Assembly (NCBI GenBank): GCA_029237695.1
Contig: CM055265.1
Span: 111,526,773-111,590,772, forward strand
Reading direction: 5' to 3'
Length of the DNA: 64,000 nucleotides
Source of the DNA: Conchocele bisecta
Taxonomy: Eukaryota; Mollusca; Bivalvia; Lucinida; Thyasiridae
Shown here: piece after piece, positions 1-11,835 of the stretch
How positions within the stretch are numbered: the stretch's first letter is position 1
How the letters are laid out: every line of letters begins with the position of its first letter
Program-made: the position numbers and the translations under genes
The notes under the pieces: model-generated
What the model was told of the DNA's origin: nothing
Databases searched by the model: none
What the model saw: only the letters and a program-made list of their open reading frames with translations

Positions 1-188
1 TAAACGTGAACCGGTCAATAGTGTGTTCACTTCAAGCATCTCGTGAACCAGTTTAACGTATCTGTGACAAGTATTTACCATATGTTACCAGAAGTCGACT
101 TCTGGAAGTAGGCTATCCTCAGCCTCTGACTCCAGTTCTTCGTTATTATTATGTCGCGTCCGGTTGCGATTTGCTCATTATAATTATA
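1..188. other. Unassigned, probably LINE 3' tail
   Basis: This stretch lies immediately 3' of the LINE coding remnant on its minus strand and may be its 3' UTR. No coding signal or clear tail repeat is seen. Confidence 0.3.
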
Positions 189-1850
189 CTACATTTCTGG
201 ATTTTTCCAAAATTTGTCCAAACGTCTCTCAAAGGAGGGTACTGAATTTGCACTGATAACACTGTTCGGGAGAGAATTCCATGTGTCTATCACTCTGTGA
301 GTAAACGAGTAGTTTCTAATATTTAGTCGTGCCCTTGGTTTGAATAACTTCTGATTGTTTCCTCTGGTCGAATTGTTGTATCGTAAGTCAAACATTTTCT
401 CAGGCGGAAAGTCGTATTTTTCATTCAGGATTTTGAAAACTTCAATCATATCATCTCTCAAATGTCTGTATGCAAGTGTTGGTATTTTCAGTGTTTTCAG
501 TCTCTCAGTATACGTTAACTCTGATAATCCGGGAACTAGTTTTGTCGCTCTTCTTTGAACATTTTCAATGGTTGTGATGTCTTTCTTTTTATAGGGATTC
601 CATACTGGGTTTGCGTATTCCAAATGCGGTCTCACTAATGCGACATATAAAAGCCTGAATGTATTGCTATCTAAATATTCAAATGATCGTCTTAGTACAC
701 CTGCTATTGAGTTTGCTTTGTTGACCTCTGCTATGTGCTTCTCAAATGTCAATTTGTCATCAATGACGACTCACACATCCTTTTCTGACTGACTTTTATT
801 CATTGGTGGATATCCAGCTTTCAAACTGTATTGCCGTTCTTCGAGTGTATTCTTTCCAATTGACTTGGTATGACATTTATCTGGATGAAACTTTAGGAGC
901 CACATTTCAAACCAATTGTGCATGCAGTGTATATCCTCCTGCAGTAAGTCTCTATCACTGTTGTTTCTTATGTCCCTGAATATTTTAGTGTCATCAGCAT
1001 ATAGGAACACTTTGCTCCCATTTGGTAATGCATCTGGCAGATCGTTGATGAAGAGGACGAACAGCATTGGGCTCAGGACAGACCCCTGGGGTATACCGAT
1101 AGTAACTGATTTCCATTCAGAAGGTTGACCATTCACTATGACTCTCTGTTGACGGGCTTGTAAGAAGCATTCAATCCATTGAATATATTTTGGTCCAAAC
1201 TGGTATATCTTCAGTTTATGCAATAGCCTTCTATGCGAGACTTTATCGAAAGCTTTCATGACGTCACAGTAAGCTAGCTACATCAATACTTCCTCCCGAA
1301 TCCAGTATTTCTGTCCACTGATCAAGCACTGTCAATAAGTGTAGCACTGTTGATCTACCAGATATAAATCCAAACTGTTTGTCACTAAATAACGTGTACG
1401 CCTTCATATGTTCCACCATGTTTTCACGGACAATACTTTCAAGTACCTTGCAAAGTATACAAGTTAAACTTACAAGTCTATAGTTACCAGCATATCCCCC
1501 CCCCCCCCATTTTTGAACAGTGCTGTGATGTTTGCAGTCGTCCATTCCTGTGGAACTTCATAAGTTTGTAAACTATTTTTGAATATGATGTATATCGGCA
1601 AGGCAAGAACATCACTCAACTCCTTCAATATTCTGGGACTTATGTTGTCTGGGCCAATTTCAAGTTTCTTAACTTATTCCTCACTATTTCTATATCAATA
1701 TTAATATTGTCAGTCAATGGTATTTGATTTGGCACTATCTCTGGTAATGCATCACACGGATCTTCTGTAAACACTGATGAGAAGAATTCTCCGAGGGAAT
1801 TCGCCTTCTCTTTATCAGATGTGGTAAGCGTATCCGCACCTCATTATGAT
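189..1850 (-). mobile_element. CR1-like LINE fragment, reverse transcriptase (pseudogene)
   Basis: This is the 3' part of a non-LTR retrotransposon that copied itself by target-primed reverse transcription. Reading the minus strand from about 1850, the peptide runs through the reverse transcriptase fingers (PGPDNISPRILKEL-like), the motif AFDKVSHRRLL, GIPQGSVLSPMLF and the catalytic FLYADDT box. It then enters the C-terminal region conserved in CR1/L2-type elements (YTERLKTLKIPTLAYRHLR, WNSLPNSVI). The frame is broken by a G/C homopolymer of 13 at 1496-1508, by a 4-bp AGCT duplication at 1272-1279, and by an in-frame TGA at 771-773 where glycine is expected. No endonuclease domain is present, so the copy is 5' truncated as is usual for LINEs. 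The family level (CR1/Rex-like) is recognised by motif style only. Confidence 0.88.
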
Positions 1851-2236
1851 ATAAGTCTGGTATTGAAGATTTAGTCTTAGTTTTTCCATTTAGATAATGG
1901 AACATAGTCATTTAAAAAAGTAAATGTCAGCAAAACACACAATATTACACTATCTCCGTCTGACAGCTGTGACAGCTAGCATGAACATATCGGAAATTGC
2001 GGTTTGTTTACCTGTGGTGCGTAACCCGGATGGAAGATGGCAGCGGAACTGTAACTTGGTGTATTCATAAACCTATTTTTTCTAGACACACTCGTGTAAC
2101 TTGTAGGGTCAGTAGTGAAGTATATAGAAAATCACAACCCCCTCTTTAAAGCTAGCCGCCCACTGTCCCGTGTGACCTTAGCGAGACCGCAAAACTGGGT
2201 ACGAACTGGCATGAGTACGAAATGTTACCGGGTGAT

Positions 2237-2246
2237 CTCGCGAGAC
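2237..2246. promoter_or_regulatory. TCTCGCGAGA promoter element
   Basis: The palindrome TCTCGCGAGA is a known CGCG element of housekeeping-gene promoters, bound by ZBTB33-type factors in vertebrates. It sits 81 bp upstream of the ATG proposed as CCT2 exon 1 in a locally CG-containing stretch (about 2130-2260) within AT-rich DNA. Its function here is inferred from placement. Confidence 0.5.
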
Positions 2247-2327
2247 TTCAGAAGATTGACAACAACTGAATTTTCTCGAAGATTCTGAATTTCTGAAGAA
2301 AAAGACGATAATTTTAATACTCTCAAG

Positions 2328-2330
2328 ATG
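2328..2330 (+). CDS. CCT2: Proposed CCT2 exon 1 (initiator ATG only)
   Basis: The sequence CTCAAG-ATG is followed at once by the donor GTAAGA. Exon 2 at 29804 opens in phase 0 with V-S-L-A-P-V-N, which in this family needs only a methionine in front. No better ATG-plus-donor was found between here and exon 2, and the CGCG promoter motif lies just upstream. The weak point is the implied intron of about 27.5 kb; an unrecognised closer first exon is possible. Confidence 0.5.
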
Positions 2331-2727
2331 GTAAGACTTGTGTGACAATACAATTATTTAATAAATGATACGTTTTTTTAAAAAACAACAGTAAATACCC
2401 ATGTTATGTTGGAAAACATTAGCTTAAACACGAAACCATGCTGTCAGCATGGACGCCATGTGACGGAAGTTGCAGATGTCTGAACATGCTTGTGGTCCAT
2501 GTGGGCACAAAATAATAACACAATAAGTTTTGTAATCTCGGTAGCCATGTGTTTTATCAATAATCTTCAACTTTTTATTATACAAATGTAGTGGATTAAT
2601 AGGCAGGTGATTGATTTTATTTGTTTTAAATTAAATTGGGCGCTGACTAGGCGGCATTCTCAAAAACACCACGCTCCCACTTCAAACCATATTTGCCCTA
2701 TATGTTTACATATATTTTCTATATTCC

Positions 2728-2758
<31 letters not shown>

Positions 2759-2937
2759 TACGCTCAGCGTGATTTTTGCCTTTACCACTCTGACACCGTG
2801 GGAGGAATTTTCTCAGATGGGAAATCACGGTGGGAGTTATTTGCCTCACCACGGTGACCATATGTTTTTACCTGTATCATCAATCAATGTGAAATGGAAC
2901 ACAATGTGTTTCGGAACACCACCGGATATAACGTATA
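2331..2937. other. Proposed intron 1 start, TA microsatellite
   Basis: No gene is seen. A TA dinucleotide run occupies about 2729-2751. GGTG/CACC-rich text at 2790-2860 gives only a chance ORF. Confidence 0.5.
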
Positions 2938-3902
2938 CATACCTGCCAACTATTACGATTTTGGCGGAATAATTACGATTTTTTTATTCTCATTCCGCCC
3001 TACGAATTATAAACATATTATTCCGCTTTTCAAAATCAAATTCGAAAAAAAATCCGGCCCGCATCCCGCCCGCACCGCGGAGTATGCGGGTTTTACACCT
3101 GTCCCGATTACTTTACGCTGGTAATAGTACACGCATATCCATTGGTCCAATTGCGCGCATACAATACATTTCGACCAATCATCGCTCGCGTTTCATCGCC
3201 GATTCAGTCACACAAGCAAAATGGCAGACTCGCCGGATTGTCGATTGCATAGCAAGAAGTTTGGGCCGAATTTGCCGCCGAAATATGCTAAAGCTGATCA
3301 GAAATTTAAATCAGAATATTCGGAAGCTTTTCCAAACGTCATAGGGAAGTCCAAACTTGGCGATTTGTATGCATTCTGTCGTGTTTGCACATCGGATGTC
3401 AGTGTTCGTCTCGGTGGTTTGCACGACATTAAAAAACACATTGGATCGAAAAAACATGAATCGCTAAGCAAGTCTTTGGAATCAACACCGAAAGTCAGTG
3501 CATTCTTCTGTGGAAGTAGCGACCAATCCGTCATAAAAGCAGAAGTTCTGTTCACAGAGTTCTTAATTGAACATGCTATTCCAATCTCCGTTTCCGACCA
3601 CTGTGCAAAGTTGTTTAGAAAGATGTTTCCTGATTCAAAGATTGCTACCAAATATGCATCAGCGAGGACCAAAACATCCAATCTCGTGTTGACACTCTAG
3701 TATTTAGGCTGAAAACTGGTAATAATTTCTTTAATAATGTGCCTAAAATGTCTCTGAAAATGCACCAGAATGCACCATTTTTGATGTATTTTTCCGGGGG
3801 GGGGGCATGCCCCCAGACCCCCCTAGAACGCTTGCGCGCCTCGCTTCGCTCGGATGGATTTCTATTATTAGGATTTTCGTCTAACAAAAGTTGGCAGGTA
3901 TG
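2938..3902 (+). mobile_element. 965-bp DNA transposon with terminal inverted repeats
   Basis: The element is bounded by 14-bp perfect inverted repeats CATACCTGCCAACT and flanked by a direct 6-bp duplication CGTATA at 2932-2937 and 3903-3908. It contains one ORF that looks like the DNA-binding N-terminus of a hAT-type transposase but no catalytic region, so it should be non-autonomous. A similar left end (TGCCAACTGTTACGATTTTT) recurs at 15361. The superfamily is inferred; a 6-bp duplication is unusual for hAT, where 8 bp is typical. Confidence 0.72.
3221..3700 (+). CDS. hAT-type transposase N-terminal fragment, zinc finger
   Basis: The 159-residue ORF starts MADSPDC and ends SNLVLTL. Residues about 67-90 carry a BED-like finger, C-R-V-C then H-x4-H (FCRVCTSDVSV, HDIKKHIGSKKH). 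It is followed by a conserved-looking stretch (AEVLFTEFLIEHAIPISVSD, LFRKMFPDSKIATKYASART) that I recognise from the N-terminal exon of a widespread family of hAT-like transposase proteins in fish and invertebrates. The RNase H-fold catalytic core and the dimerisation domain are absent. It lies inside the inverted repeats at 2938-3902, so it is either a deletion derivative or one exon captured by a small transposon. Whether it is expressed is unknown. Confidence 0.6.
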   Translation: MADSPDCRLHSKKFGPNLPPKYAKADQKFKSEYSEAFPNVIGKSKLGDLYAFCRVCTSDVSVRLGGLHDIKKHIGSKKHESLSKSLESTPKVSAFFCGSSDQSVIKAEVLFTEFLIEHAIPISVSDHCAKLFRKMFPDSKIATKYASARTKTSNLVLTL

Positions 3903-3908
3903 CGTATA

Positions 3909-5005
3909 GCGCGCGTGATTTCACGAAAATGTGGAAAATCACCATTCAAAATGTGATTTATCCTTTGTTTTGTAGATTGGGGTTAAATATGTAAAAAAAA
4001 AAACGTATTACTTTTTGTCATCACACTTGTAAGGTTAACTAAACTACCTTTTATCGCATTAAAACTGTTAACAGCTTCACAGCTGGAATTGTGGCTGCTG
4101 CAGTAAACATTACATGACCTAGTTTCAAGATAGGATTTGTATGATCGGTTTGTATGCTACTCAAGTTAGTTATTTTTTAAAAACAAATCAACTGGGATGT
4201 GTAAAATTTGAGCATACAAAGTTTATGGCATAATTGTGTTTTAAAGTTGCATTGTCTGAATAATATATGCAATATACCACTGATAATGTAAGAAGCAATG
4301 TATCAAACACTTGTAGTCGGCACTAACTAAAAACAGGAACGTGTATCGGCCGTAGTCACACATCAGCATGAACAGGGCAGACACGAATGTAATGAGTAAA
4401 GGAATGGATGAAAATGATTGTAGAAACATTTTTAAGAATACACTGTTATATTTAAATACACCCATTAACATGTTTAAGGTGATTTGATATGTTGAATAGC
4501 ATCTGTAGTACGAGTATGCATGATTTAGATAACATCGGGTCTGGTACCCGGGAGTAATACTCGAGTAGCCAAATCGTTCCGAAACCCATTAGACTGGGTA
4601 ACGTAACGAGTTAGTGACGTCCATAACTTGAGCGTCTGGAAAAAATGTAAATAATCGGAAATTCATAATTCCTATCGTAAGATTTTATCGGAATTGAATA
4701 GTTTTCCTACTTTATGGATTTATTTTGTTTGAAATTTGCTGTTCCATTGAATGAAGTAAGCACATGTTGTTAGGTGTTCCGAAACTAATTGATCGAGGCT
4801 ATTACCACCGCGGACAGGGTGCAAGCAGGAAAAACTTCCAATAGCCATAAAACGACCACGGTGTTCCACCGTGATACGACCCCGTGTTCCACCGGGTCGC
4901 GGGGCTGGCTTACCTGTACAGTAATAGCGTAGTACCCAAGCATTTTCACGTATTTAGACATATTTTGCACGGATGATTGCACGGGCAACTCTTCAAATTA
5001 TAATG
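3909..5005. other. No gene seen
   Basis: AT-rich sequence without coding signal. A short imperfect palindrome built on CCACGGTGTTCCACCGTG lies near 4857-4905. Confidence 0.4.
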
Positions 5006-5142
5006 CGTTGCAGGGTTCGACACTAACTTGTTTTACCAGGTAGTCCGCAGGACTAGTGACTTCAAAAAGTTGGTAGTCCTCCGAGAAAGTTGCTGGTCCT
5101 ACGAACGTTATATGCATGTACATAAAAGAAATCAGTTACACA

Positions 5143-7085
5143 GGTAACTCGAAAAACATTTTCACCTTCATACCTACGCGCCTCATATTTGCTATGTAGC
5201 TTCGTTATCATGTGCAGATGCGCAAAGTGAATTCGGATTTTTCATCCGACCCTCCATCATGGATTATCTCCCCCTTTCGGACTCAGAATTTCCCATTTTT
5301 TCCTTGTAACTCGAAAAACTTTTTCACCTTCATACCTACGCGCCTCATATTTGCTATGTAGCTTCGTTATCATGTGCAGATGCGCAAAGTGAATTCGGAT
5401 TTTTCATCCGACCCTCCATTATGGATTATCTCCCCCTTTCCCACTCAGAATTTCCCATTTTTTCCTTGTAACTCGAAAAACTTTTTCACCTTCATACCTA
5501 CGCGCCTCATATTTGCTATGTAGCTTCGTTATCATGTGCAGATGCGCAAAGTGAATCGGATTTTTCATCCGACCCTCCATCATGGATTATCTCCCCCTTT
5601 CGGACTCAGAATTTCCCATTTCTTTTTTCCTTGTAACTCGAAAAACATTTTCACCTTCATACCTACGCGCCTCATATTTGCTATGTAGCTTCGTTATCAT
5701 GTGCAGATGCGCAAAGTGAATTCGGATTTTTCATCCGACCCTCCATTATGGATTATCTCCCCCTTTCCCACTCAGAATTTCCCATTTTTTCCTTGTAACT
5801 CGAAAAACTTTTTCACCTTCATACCTACGCGCCTCATATTTGCTATGTAGCTTCGTTATCATGTGCAGATGCGGAAAGTGAATTCGGATTTTTCATCCGA
5901 CCCTCCATCATGGATTATCTCCCCCTTTCGGACTCAGAATTTCCCATTTTTTCCTTGTAACTCGAAAAACATTTTCACCTTCATACCTACGCGCCTCATA
6001 TTTGCTATGTAGCTTCGTTATCATGTGCAGATGCGCAAAGTGAATTCGGATTTTTTCATCCGACCCTCCATCATGGATTATCTCCCCCTTTCGGACTCAG
6101 AATTTCCCATTTTTTCCTTGTAACTCGAAAAAACATTTTCACCTTCATACCTACGCGCCTCATATTTGCTATGTAGCTTCGTTATCATGTGCAGATGCGC
6201 AAAGTGAATTCGGATTTTTGATCCGACCCTCCATCATGGATTATCTCCCCCTTTCGGACTCAGAATTTCCCATTTTTTCCTTGTAACTCGAAAAACTTTT
6301 TCACCTTCATACCTACACGCCTCATATTTGCTATGTAGCTTCGTTATCATGTGCAGATGCGCAAAGTGAATTCGGATTTTTCATCCGACCCTCCATCATG
6401 GATTATCTCTCCCTTTCGGACTCAGAATTTCCTATTTTTTCCTTGTAACTCGAAAAACGAAAAACTTTTTCACCTTCATACCTACGCGCCTCATATTTGC
6501 TATGTAGCTTCGTTATCATGTGCAGATGCGCAAAGTGAATTCGGATTTTTGATCCGACCCTCCATTATGGATTATCTCCCCCTTTCGGACTCAGAATTTC
6601 CCATTTTTTCCTTGTATCTCGAAAAACTTTTTCACCTTCATACCTACGCGCATATTTGCTATGTAGCTTCGTTATCATGTGCAGATGCGCAAAGTAATTC
6701 GGATTTTTCATCCGACCCTCCATCATGGATTATCTCCCCCCTTTCGGACTCCGAATTTCTTTTTTCGCTTTCCTTGTAACTCGAAAAACTTTTTCACCTT
6801 CATACCTATGCGCCTGATATTTAGTATGTACCTTCGTTATCATGTGCAGATGCGCAAAGTGAATTCCCATTTTTGATCCGACCCTCCATCATCGATTACC
6901 TCCCCCTTTCCCACTCAGAATTTCCCATTTTTTCCTTGTAACTCGAAAAACTTTTTCACCTTCATACATACGCCCCTCATATTTGCTATGTAGCTTCGTT
7001 ATCATGTGCACATGCGCAAAGTGAATTCGGATTTTTTATCCGACCCTCCATCATGGATTACCTCCCCCTTTCGGACTTAGCATTT
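5143..7085. repeat. Tandem array, 12 copies of a ~162-bp unit
   Basis: Units beginning GTAACTCGAAAAAC start at 5143, 5306, 5468, 5633, 5795, 5957, 6120, 6283, 6445, 6614, 6776 and 6938, giving periods of 162-169 bp. Each holds ATATTTGCTATGTAGCTTCG, CATGTGCAGATGCGCAAAGT and GATTATCTCCCCCTTTC. The same unit, more diverged, forms the core of the elements at 30843 and 39970, so this is an expanded array of a dispersed tandem-repeat element. ORFs across it exist only because 162 is divisible by three. Confidence 0.95.
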
Positions 7086-7982
7086 GGGGAAAGTGGGTAT
7101 ATTGCGATGGCGCGCCATCGACTTTTTCTAGTTCTAGTTTGATTTGATGTGTTTTAGTAAGTCGAAGGGCATACATTTAAAACATCATTCATTTCTTTCA
7201 TGCCTCTGACATATCATAAGCAGACTGTCCGCTATAGTCTCATCTCAACACATAAGAATCATCTCTAAACATTAACAATTATATATAAAAGTATATAAAA
7301 CTATTCTGCGGCATACAAGGTCATTGAGCCAGTGCCGTTGTTAAATCCAAGCATTTACATTTCATCGTTGTCTTTTGAAAACATGCACGAGAATAATCGT
7401 CCATTACACCATAGACCATCTGTACTACATTATGTACATTGTATTGAACATCCATGTCAGTCAAAGAATTTAGAATGTGGAAATCACAAGCCAGTCGGGG
7501 CCAGTGACTTCAATTTTCACTGCCCCAACCAATTTTCACGGGACCGAACTTTTACAATGTAATTTAACCGAAATAGAAATAGCACAATATTTACCGTTTT
7601 TTTGACTGAAATGGAACATCCCTAGGCTACCTATGTTGTGCTTTTTTTATGAAAGATATCTATCTAAAATTATTGGCCATTGTAAATTACAATTAAAAAA
7701 AACCCTGATCAATCAAACTAACTATCAAAGTTTCACAAAATTCAGTGCAAAGTCATTCCAAAATCAGCTAACATAAGTGATAGTGAAGACACAGGTATGG
7801 GGTTGAATGTAATTATTGTGTCCAACTACTGGTTCTGTTGACTACTGGTTATTCAACAACGCAATTTACTTTTATTGTTAGAAGATTTAGTGTTCCAGAA
7901 ACCACTTTCTTATTACTTTTGGAATATTAAGAAACTTGCAACTATGCAATTTACTCAAGGAAAGTGTCTAGAATACAACTAA
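7086..7982. other. Array flank, no gene seen
   Basis: The sequence after the array includes GATGGCGCGCCATCG at about 7108 and CTAGTTCTAG, resembling the 3' end of the dispersed element carrying the same unit. The rest is AT-rich and unassigned. Confidence 0.4.
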
Positions 7983-7984
7983 TA

Positions 7985-10260
7985 CACTGCAGCTCCATTA
8001 TAACGCGATCACGTATAGCGCGATCTCCATTATAACGCGGGTCTCTCGTGGATCAAAAAAAAATATTTAAAAAATAGAGAAAAAATAAGAAACGTGATGT
8101 TTGTGACAGTCATCAAAGTACAACTACCGCGCATGTCATACCGGGTTTAGAAGGTTCTTGAACCAGTTCCCACATTTAAATACAGTCGAACCTGTGAACA
8201 ACGACCGGCAAAGGGAAGTGGCCAAAGTGGTCGTTGTTGACAGGTGGTCGTTGTTCCAAGGGTCGAACATTTACCCAGTTTCACAACAAAGTCGGCCATG
8301 TTTTTAGCATTCTATTGTAATATATATGCATGCTTTTCATCAATTAAAAATTGCACGAAAATGGCTAAAATAGTCAATTTATTTTGTTTTGTCATCTTGT
8401 TGTTAGTGTTCTGAACCCAGCCTCGCTTTGGAAATTATATACAAAGGGGAGTAATTATCTTCACGATAAGTATATCTCGCGGCCCGCTTTGGTGCACCAT
8501 TTAATAGCTTGTCGCAATTACATGTAAGTGGTTTAATTTAGCATGACCATTCGTATTTCACACCACCAGTTGAAATTAATAACGGTCATATAGTCTGTAT
8601 TAAAACGATAGCCTACGTGGCGCGGCCTGTGAAAACCGCGAGTTTTTTTGTAACAAAAAATATTTCATTGAATGCGTCAAGTCCAGTAACCCACACGAGC
8701 TAGTTGTCCAAATCAGGAGAGAACACCAGGCTTATTTGCTTTCTGTCCAATGTACTGTATACTATCCTGGTCAAACCCGAATATTTAAGCAGCCTATGAT
8801 GAATTGGCAATGTCCGCTGACGTAATTACTGATGTTTTTAATTAGAGATTCGCGAGCATTGTAAACCATGTAAACCACGGGCAGACTACGCGAATCCACT
8901 GCCTGGTCTGGTCGCTAATGCAATAAGCCGGGATTTGTCGGAGATCGAGACCTAATTCATATAAACAAGTTTGTCGTGTCACTTTAGACTGGTTCCCGGT
9001 CGCTAGGAATAACGCTATATATGCTGCGCATCAGACAGGGTACCAGTCTAGTGTGGACTATGTGACTGATGTCAGTAACCGTGTGTATTGATCTTTGATA
9101 TGGCCTTGTGCCCCGATGTGTGAAATTTACACTTGACACGCGCCGTGTGTTTGAAGTCTTAGTTTTGTCACTGTAGACGAATCAGCATCGTGTAAACACA
9201 GTTTGCCAGCTAATGATCGAGTTTTATGACTTGCGCAGAATTGCATTATGCCTATTTGAATACACGACACGGAAACATATCGGGAATTACCGTTAATGGA
9301 GTTATGCAATATTTTTCATTGAAAAATGTCGCCGAGTTTTGTGATGAAAGGAAAATCGGCGTTTGCGATATTATTATTTTTTTGCCGACAAAACATGACT
9401 TGGTCGCTGTTTGCAGTAAAAAATGCCGCGTGGGAACGAAAATCGCTGGTCGTTGTTCGGAGGTGGTCGTTATTCCAAGGTATTTTAAAGAACAAATTGG
9501 ACGGGGGGGTTTTAACTGGCAGTTGTGGACAGGTGGTCGTTAACACAGGTTCGACTGTATAAGATACTACCGCTTTTTGTCACCAAGTAATGTCAATGTT
9601 ATGAGACATATATCCGTGTTAACACATAATTGTCGCTAATAAATGGTTGCGTGTTCGGTCGCCTTTCTCTATTTTACTCGACAGGTGTAATATTTAGCGT
9701 TCTATAAATAGACTGGTGTTTGTGCGCAATCTGAAACAATACATTCAGCATTATCTGGGTATGGGATCACGTGGTCTATTGTTTACACTGCAGCCCACGG
9801 CAATCATGATGTCTCGCGTAAATCGTAAATTTCATTCATCAATATGACTGTTGCAGTGTAAACAATAGATCACGTGACCCCACATCCTGAGATTATGCAT
9901 GTATCAACAGCTACATGAATAGGCAGGACACGTGATCATTATTTATTAATCCTTTTAAGCGCCTGGTGATCGCGAGCAGTATTCATTGTAATCAGCGTCT
10001 GCCTATCGCGATAACTCATATGTTTAATACATTAATACAAGTTTGTATGTCATAGTCATTATTAATAATTACTTTAACTTCTGTTCAAATGACATGATTT
10101 TATATGGGTCCGTTGCTAATGGAATTCCCGCAATAGTTGGTAACCGAAATGCGGATGATACCAGTACCCGTGTATGTCCCGAAATTTTATAACGCGATCG
10201 GATTCGATCGTGATTTGAAATCTTGGACCCCGACCATCGCGTTATAATGGAGCTGCAGTG
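7985..10260. mobile_element. pogo/Tigger-like element with TA duplication
   Basis: Inverted ends CACTGCAGCTCCATTATAAC (7985) and its complement ending at 10260 are flanked by TA on both sides (7983-7984; 10261-10262). Further TATAACGCG/TATAGCGCG repeats lie just inside both ends (8014-8041; 10187-10200), an arrangement typical of the pogo branch of Tc1/mariner elements. No transposase frame was found. A second pogo-like element is nested at 8183-9557. Confidence 0.75.
8183..9557. mobile_element. Nested pogo/Tigger-like element
   Basis: The ends CAGTCGAACCTGTG and CACAGGTTCGACTG are inverted copies flanked by TA (8181-8182; 9558-9559). The subterminal words GTGGTCGTTGTT and AACAACGACC repeat near both ends. 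Region 9020-9330 is a reverse-complement relative of 23480-23800, marking a shared internal sequence. No intact transposase is visible; the ORF at 9226-9543 is short and unrecognised. Confidence 0.75.
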
Positions 10261-10262
10261 TA

Positions 10263-10606
10263 GTCACAACATCACTGAACATGAACCAAAAACGTCAGCA
10301 ACGCTCACTTCCGGTTTGAAAATTTTGTTTCACGTTTCAGTTGGTGATGCTTAAATTTCTCTTATTCGAGGTCAGATCAATGACGGGTAAAAATAATTAT
10401 TATTTTTACTGTCCGAATATATAGGTTAAAAAAAATAATTATCGAAATTGCTGTCCGAAAATTTAGGGTCGCCAACCTCCAACCTCCGATGCTTTCTGTA
10501 AACGCCACGGGGCAATCAAATGCTCAGATGATTTCTGTGAACAGAGGCAATTAAATGATCAGTATAATACAAATGTGTTACCTTATTATTGGAAAAATAA
10601 TCCCTG
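10263..10606. other. Spacer with TGTCCGAA repeats
   Basis: Two copies of a word close to TGTCCGAAAATTTAGGG lie at about 10410 and 10450. Four more lie at 18990-19110. No gene is seen. Confidence 0.5.
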
Positions 10607-10625
10607 TTTTTATGTCTTCAAACTA

Positions 10626-10775
10626 ACCTGAATGGTTGCAAACAGATAGGTTGCTATGAAATCGTCCTAATAATAAAAATCTGCCTACTCTAATCACTCA
10701 AATAACCCACCATAGACCATTCCGCTCTACCCACAGCCAATTGGCTAGTCCGCTATTTAAACTCTTCCTATTATT
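10626..10775 (+). repeat. DIRS left inverted terminal repeat
   Basis: It matches the complement of 17271-17420 nearly base for base from ACCTGAATGGTTGCAAACAG to GAGTTTAAATAGCGGACTAG on the other strand. The outermost bases differ between the two ends, as in other DIRS elements. Confidence 0.9.
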
Positions 10776-11094
10776 TTAGGACGCTATCAAGAGTGCAGGT
10801 ATATTTGTCTCTCTCTTTATTTCGTGCTTATTTTGAATTTCTGCCGTGTATTGTGCCGTATTTGTCATTATATTTCGTTCAATACATATTATTATCACTC
10901 TTGTGTGTTACGTGATTATTCTCCATTGCATTTTTTGGGGTTTTTCACGGTGTTTTACTTTGTGTCACGTATTTTCGCGTGTACGCGATTCGTACCCTAA
11001 CGGTTCGTCCCAAAGTGGATTCGCTCCCGTGACACATTTTTTGTAGCGTTTTTGCGTTTCTTCTATCAGGTTTTGTTATACAATACTTGTTAGC

Positions 11095-11532
11095 ATGCCG
11101 CAATCATGCGCTGCGTGTGGACACATGACTTCTCTTTGGGATACCCATACGGACAGGTGCTATTCCTGTTGCGGGTGTTGCAAAGAGAGGCCATGTGATT
11201 TGTCTGTCCGTTGGACGGATTCGACGTGGGGCAAGGCTGGGTCTCGTAGGTCCCATACCTCACGTCCGAAGAAGTCTGTGTCCGCGTCTCAGCTCTTGGG
11301 AGCAGTGGAACCGTCCGAGGTTTCGGAGGTTGTGTCAGAGGGGATCCCTCCATCGGGGGGATCTGGTTATGTTGAGAAAGTTCGGTCAGGTTCTCTGACT
11401 TCGAAACTTTCCTCAAGTGATAGGCCAGTCATCCATACAGGGGATACCGGGCTGCTGGGTCCGGTGCCTGATCAGATATCACCCGGTTCCCATAGAGCTA
11501 TACCTATCACAGGGTCTTCGGCCGGTTCTTGA
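11095..11532 (+). CDS. DIRS gag-like protein, cysteine-rich N-terminus
   Basis: The 145-residue ORF begins MPQSCAACGHM and has the pattern C-x2-C, then D-T-H-x3-C-x2-C-x2-C-C, then W (WTDSTW). This resembles the N-terminal zinc-knuckle-like region of gag-like proteins from DIRS and other retroelements of marine invertebrates (C..C, D.H..C..C, W). It stops at 11530, just before a GC-rich minisatellite that encodes Pro-Gly-Thr-Gly-rich repeats in other frames. A serine/arginine-rich stretch follows about 11850-12110 in a shifted frame, suggesting the original protein was longer. It would package the element's RNA. The family assignment rests on the cysteine pattern and on the surrounding inverted repeats. 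Confidence 0.55.
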   Translation: MPQSCAACGHMTSLWDTHTDRCYSCCGCCKERPCDLSVRWTDSTWGKAGSRRSHTSRPKKSVSASQLLGAVEPSEVSEVVSEGIPPSGGSGYVEKVRSGSLTSKLSSSDRPVIHTGDTGLLGPVPDQISPGSHRAIPITGSSAGS

Positions 11533-11574
11533 TACCATATCACCCGGTTCGAAACTGACCCAGCCTCTCTCAGT

Positions 11575-11835
11575 AGAGGCGCCCGGTACCGGGCACCGGG
11601 CACCGGTTATGTCACCGGGCACCGGGCATTATGTCACCGGGCACCGGGCACCGGTTATGTCACCGGGCACCGGGCATTATGTCACCGGGCACCGGTTATG
11701 TCACCGGGCACCGGTCACCGAGCCGGGCACCGGTCACCGAACCGGGCACTGGTCACCGGGCAGCCACCGGGCAGCCACCGGGCACCGGGCAGCTACCGGG
11801 CACCGGTCAAACACCTGGCACCGGGCACCAGACTC
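11575..11835 (+). repeat. GC-rich minisatellite (CACCGGGCACCGG)
   Basis: Tandem copies of CACCGGGCACCGG, some with TTATGT or CATTATGT inserts, fill this stretch. A second short block lies at 12264-12312. It interrupts the gag-like region and is far more GC-rich than its surroundings. Confidence 0.92.

Noticed and set aside
2270..2300. Heat-shock-element-like TTC/GAA words upstream of the CCT2 ATG
   Set aside because: The spacing between TTC and GAA units is not the required two bases, so no proper three-unit element is present.
6351..6876. ORFs of 142 and 65 codons in the 162-bp array
   Set aside because: They repeat with the array because the unit is divisible by three; there is no domain and frames vary between units.
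5143..7085. CRISPR-like array
   Set aside because: Units are contiguous 162-bp tandem repeats without unique spacers, in a eukaryotic intron.
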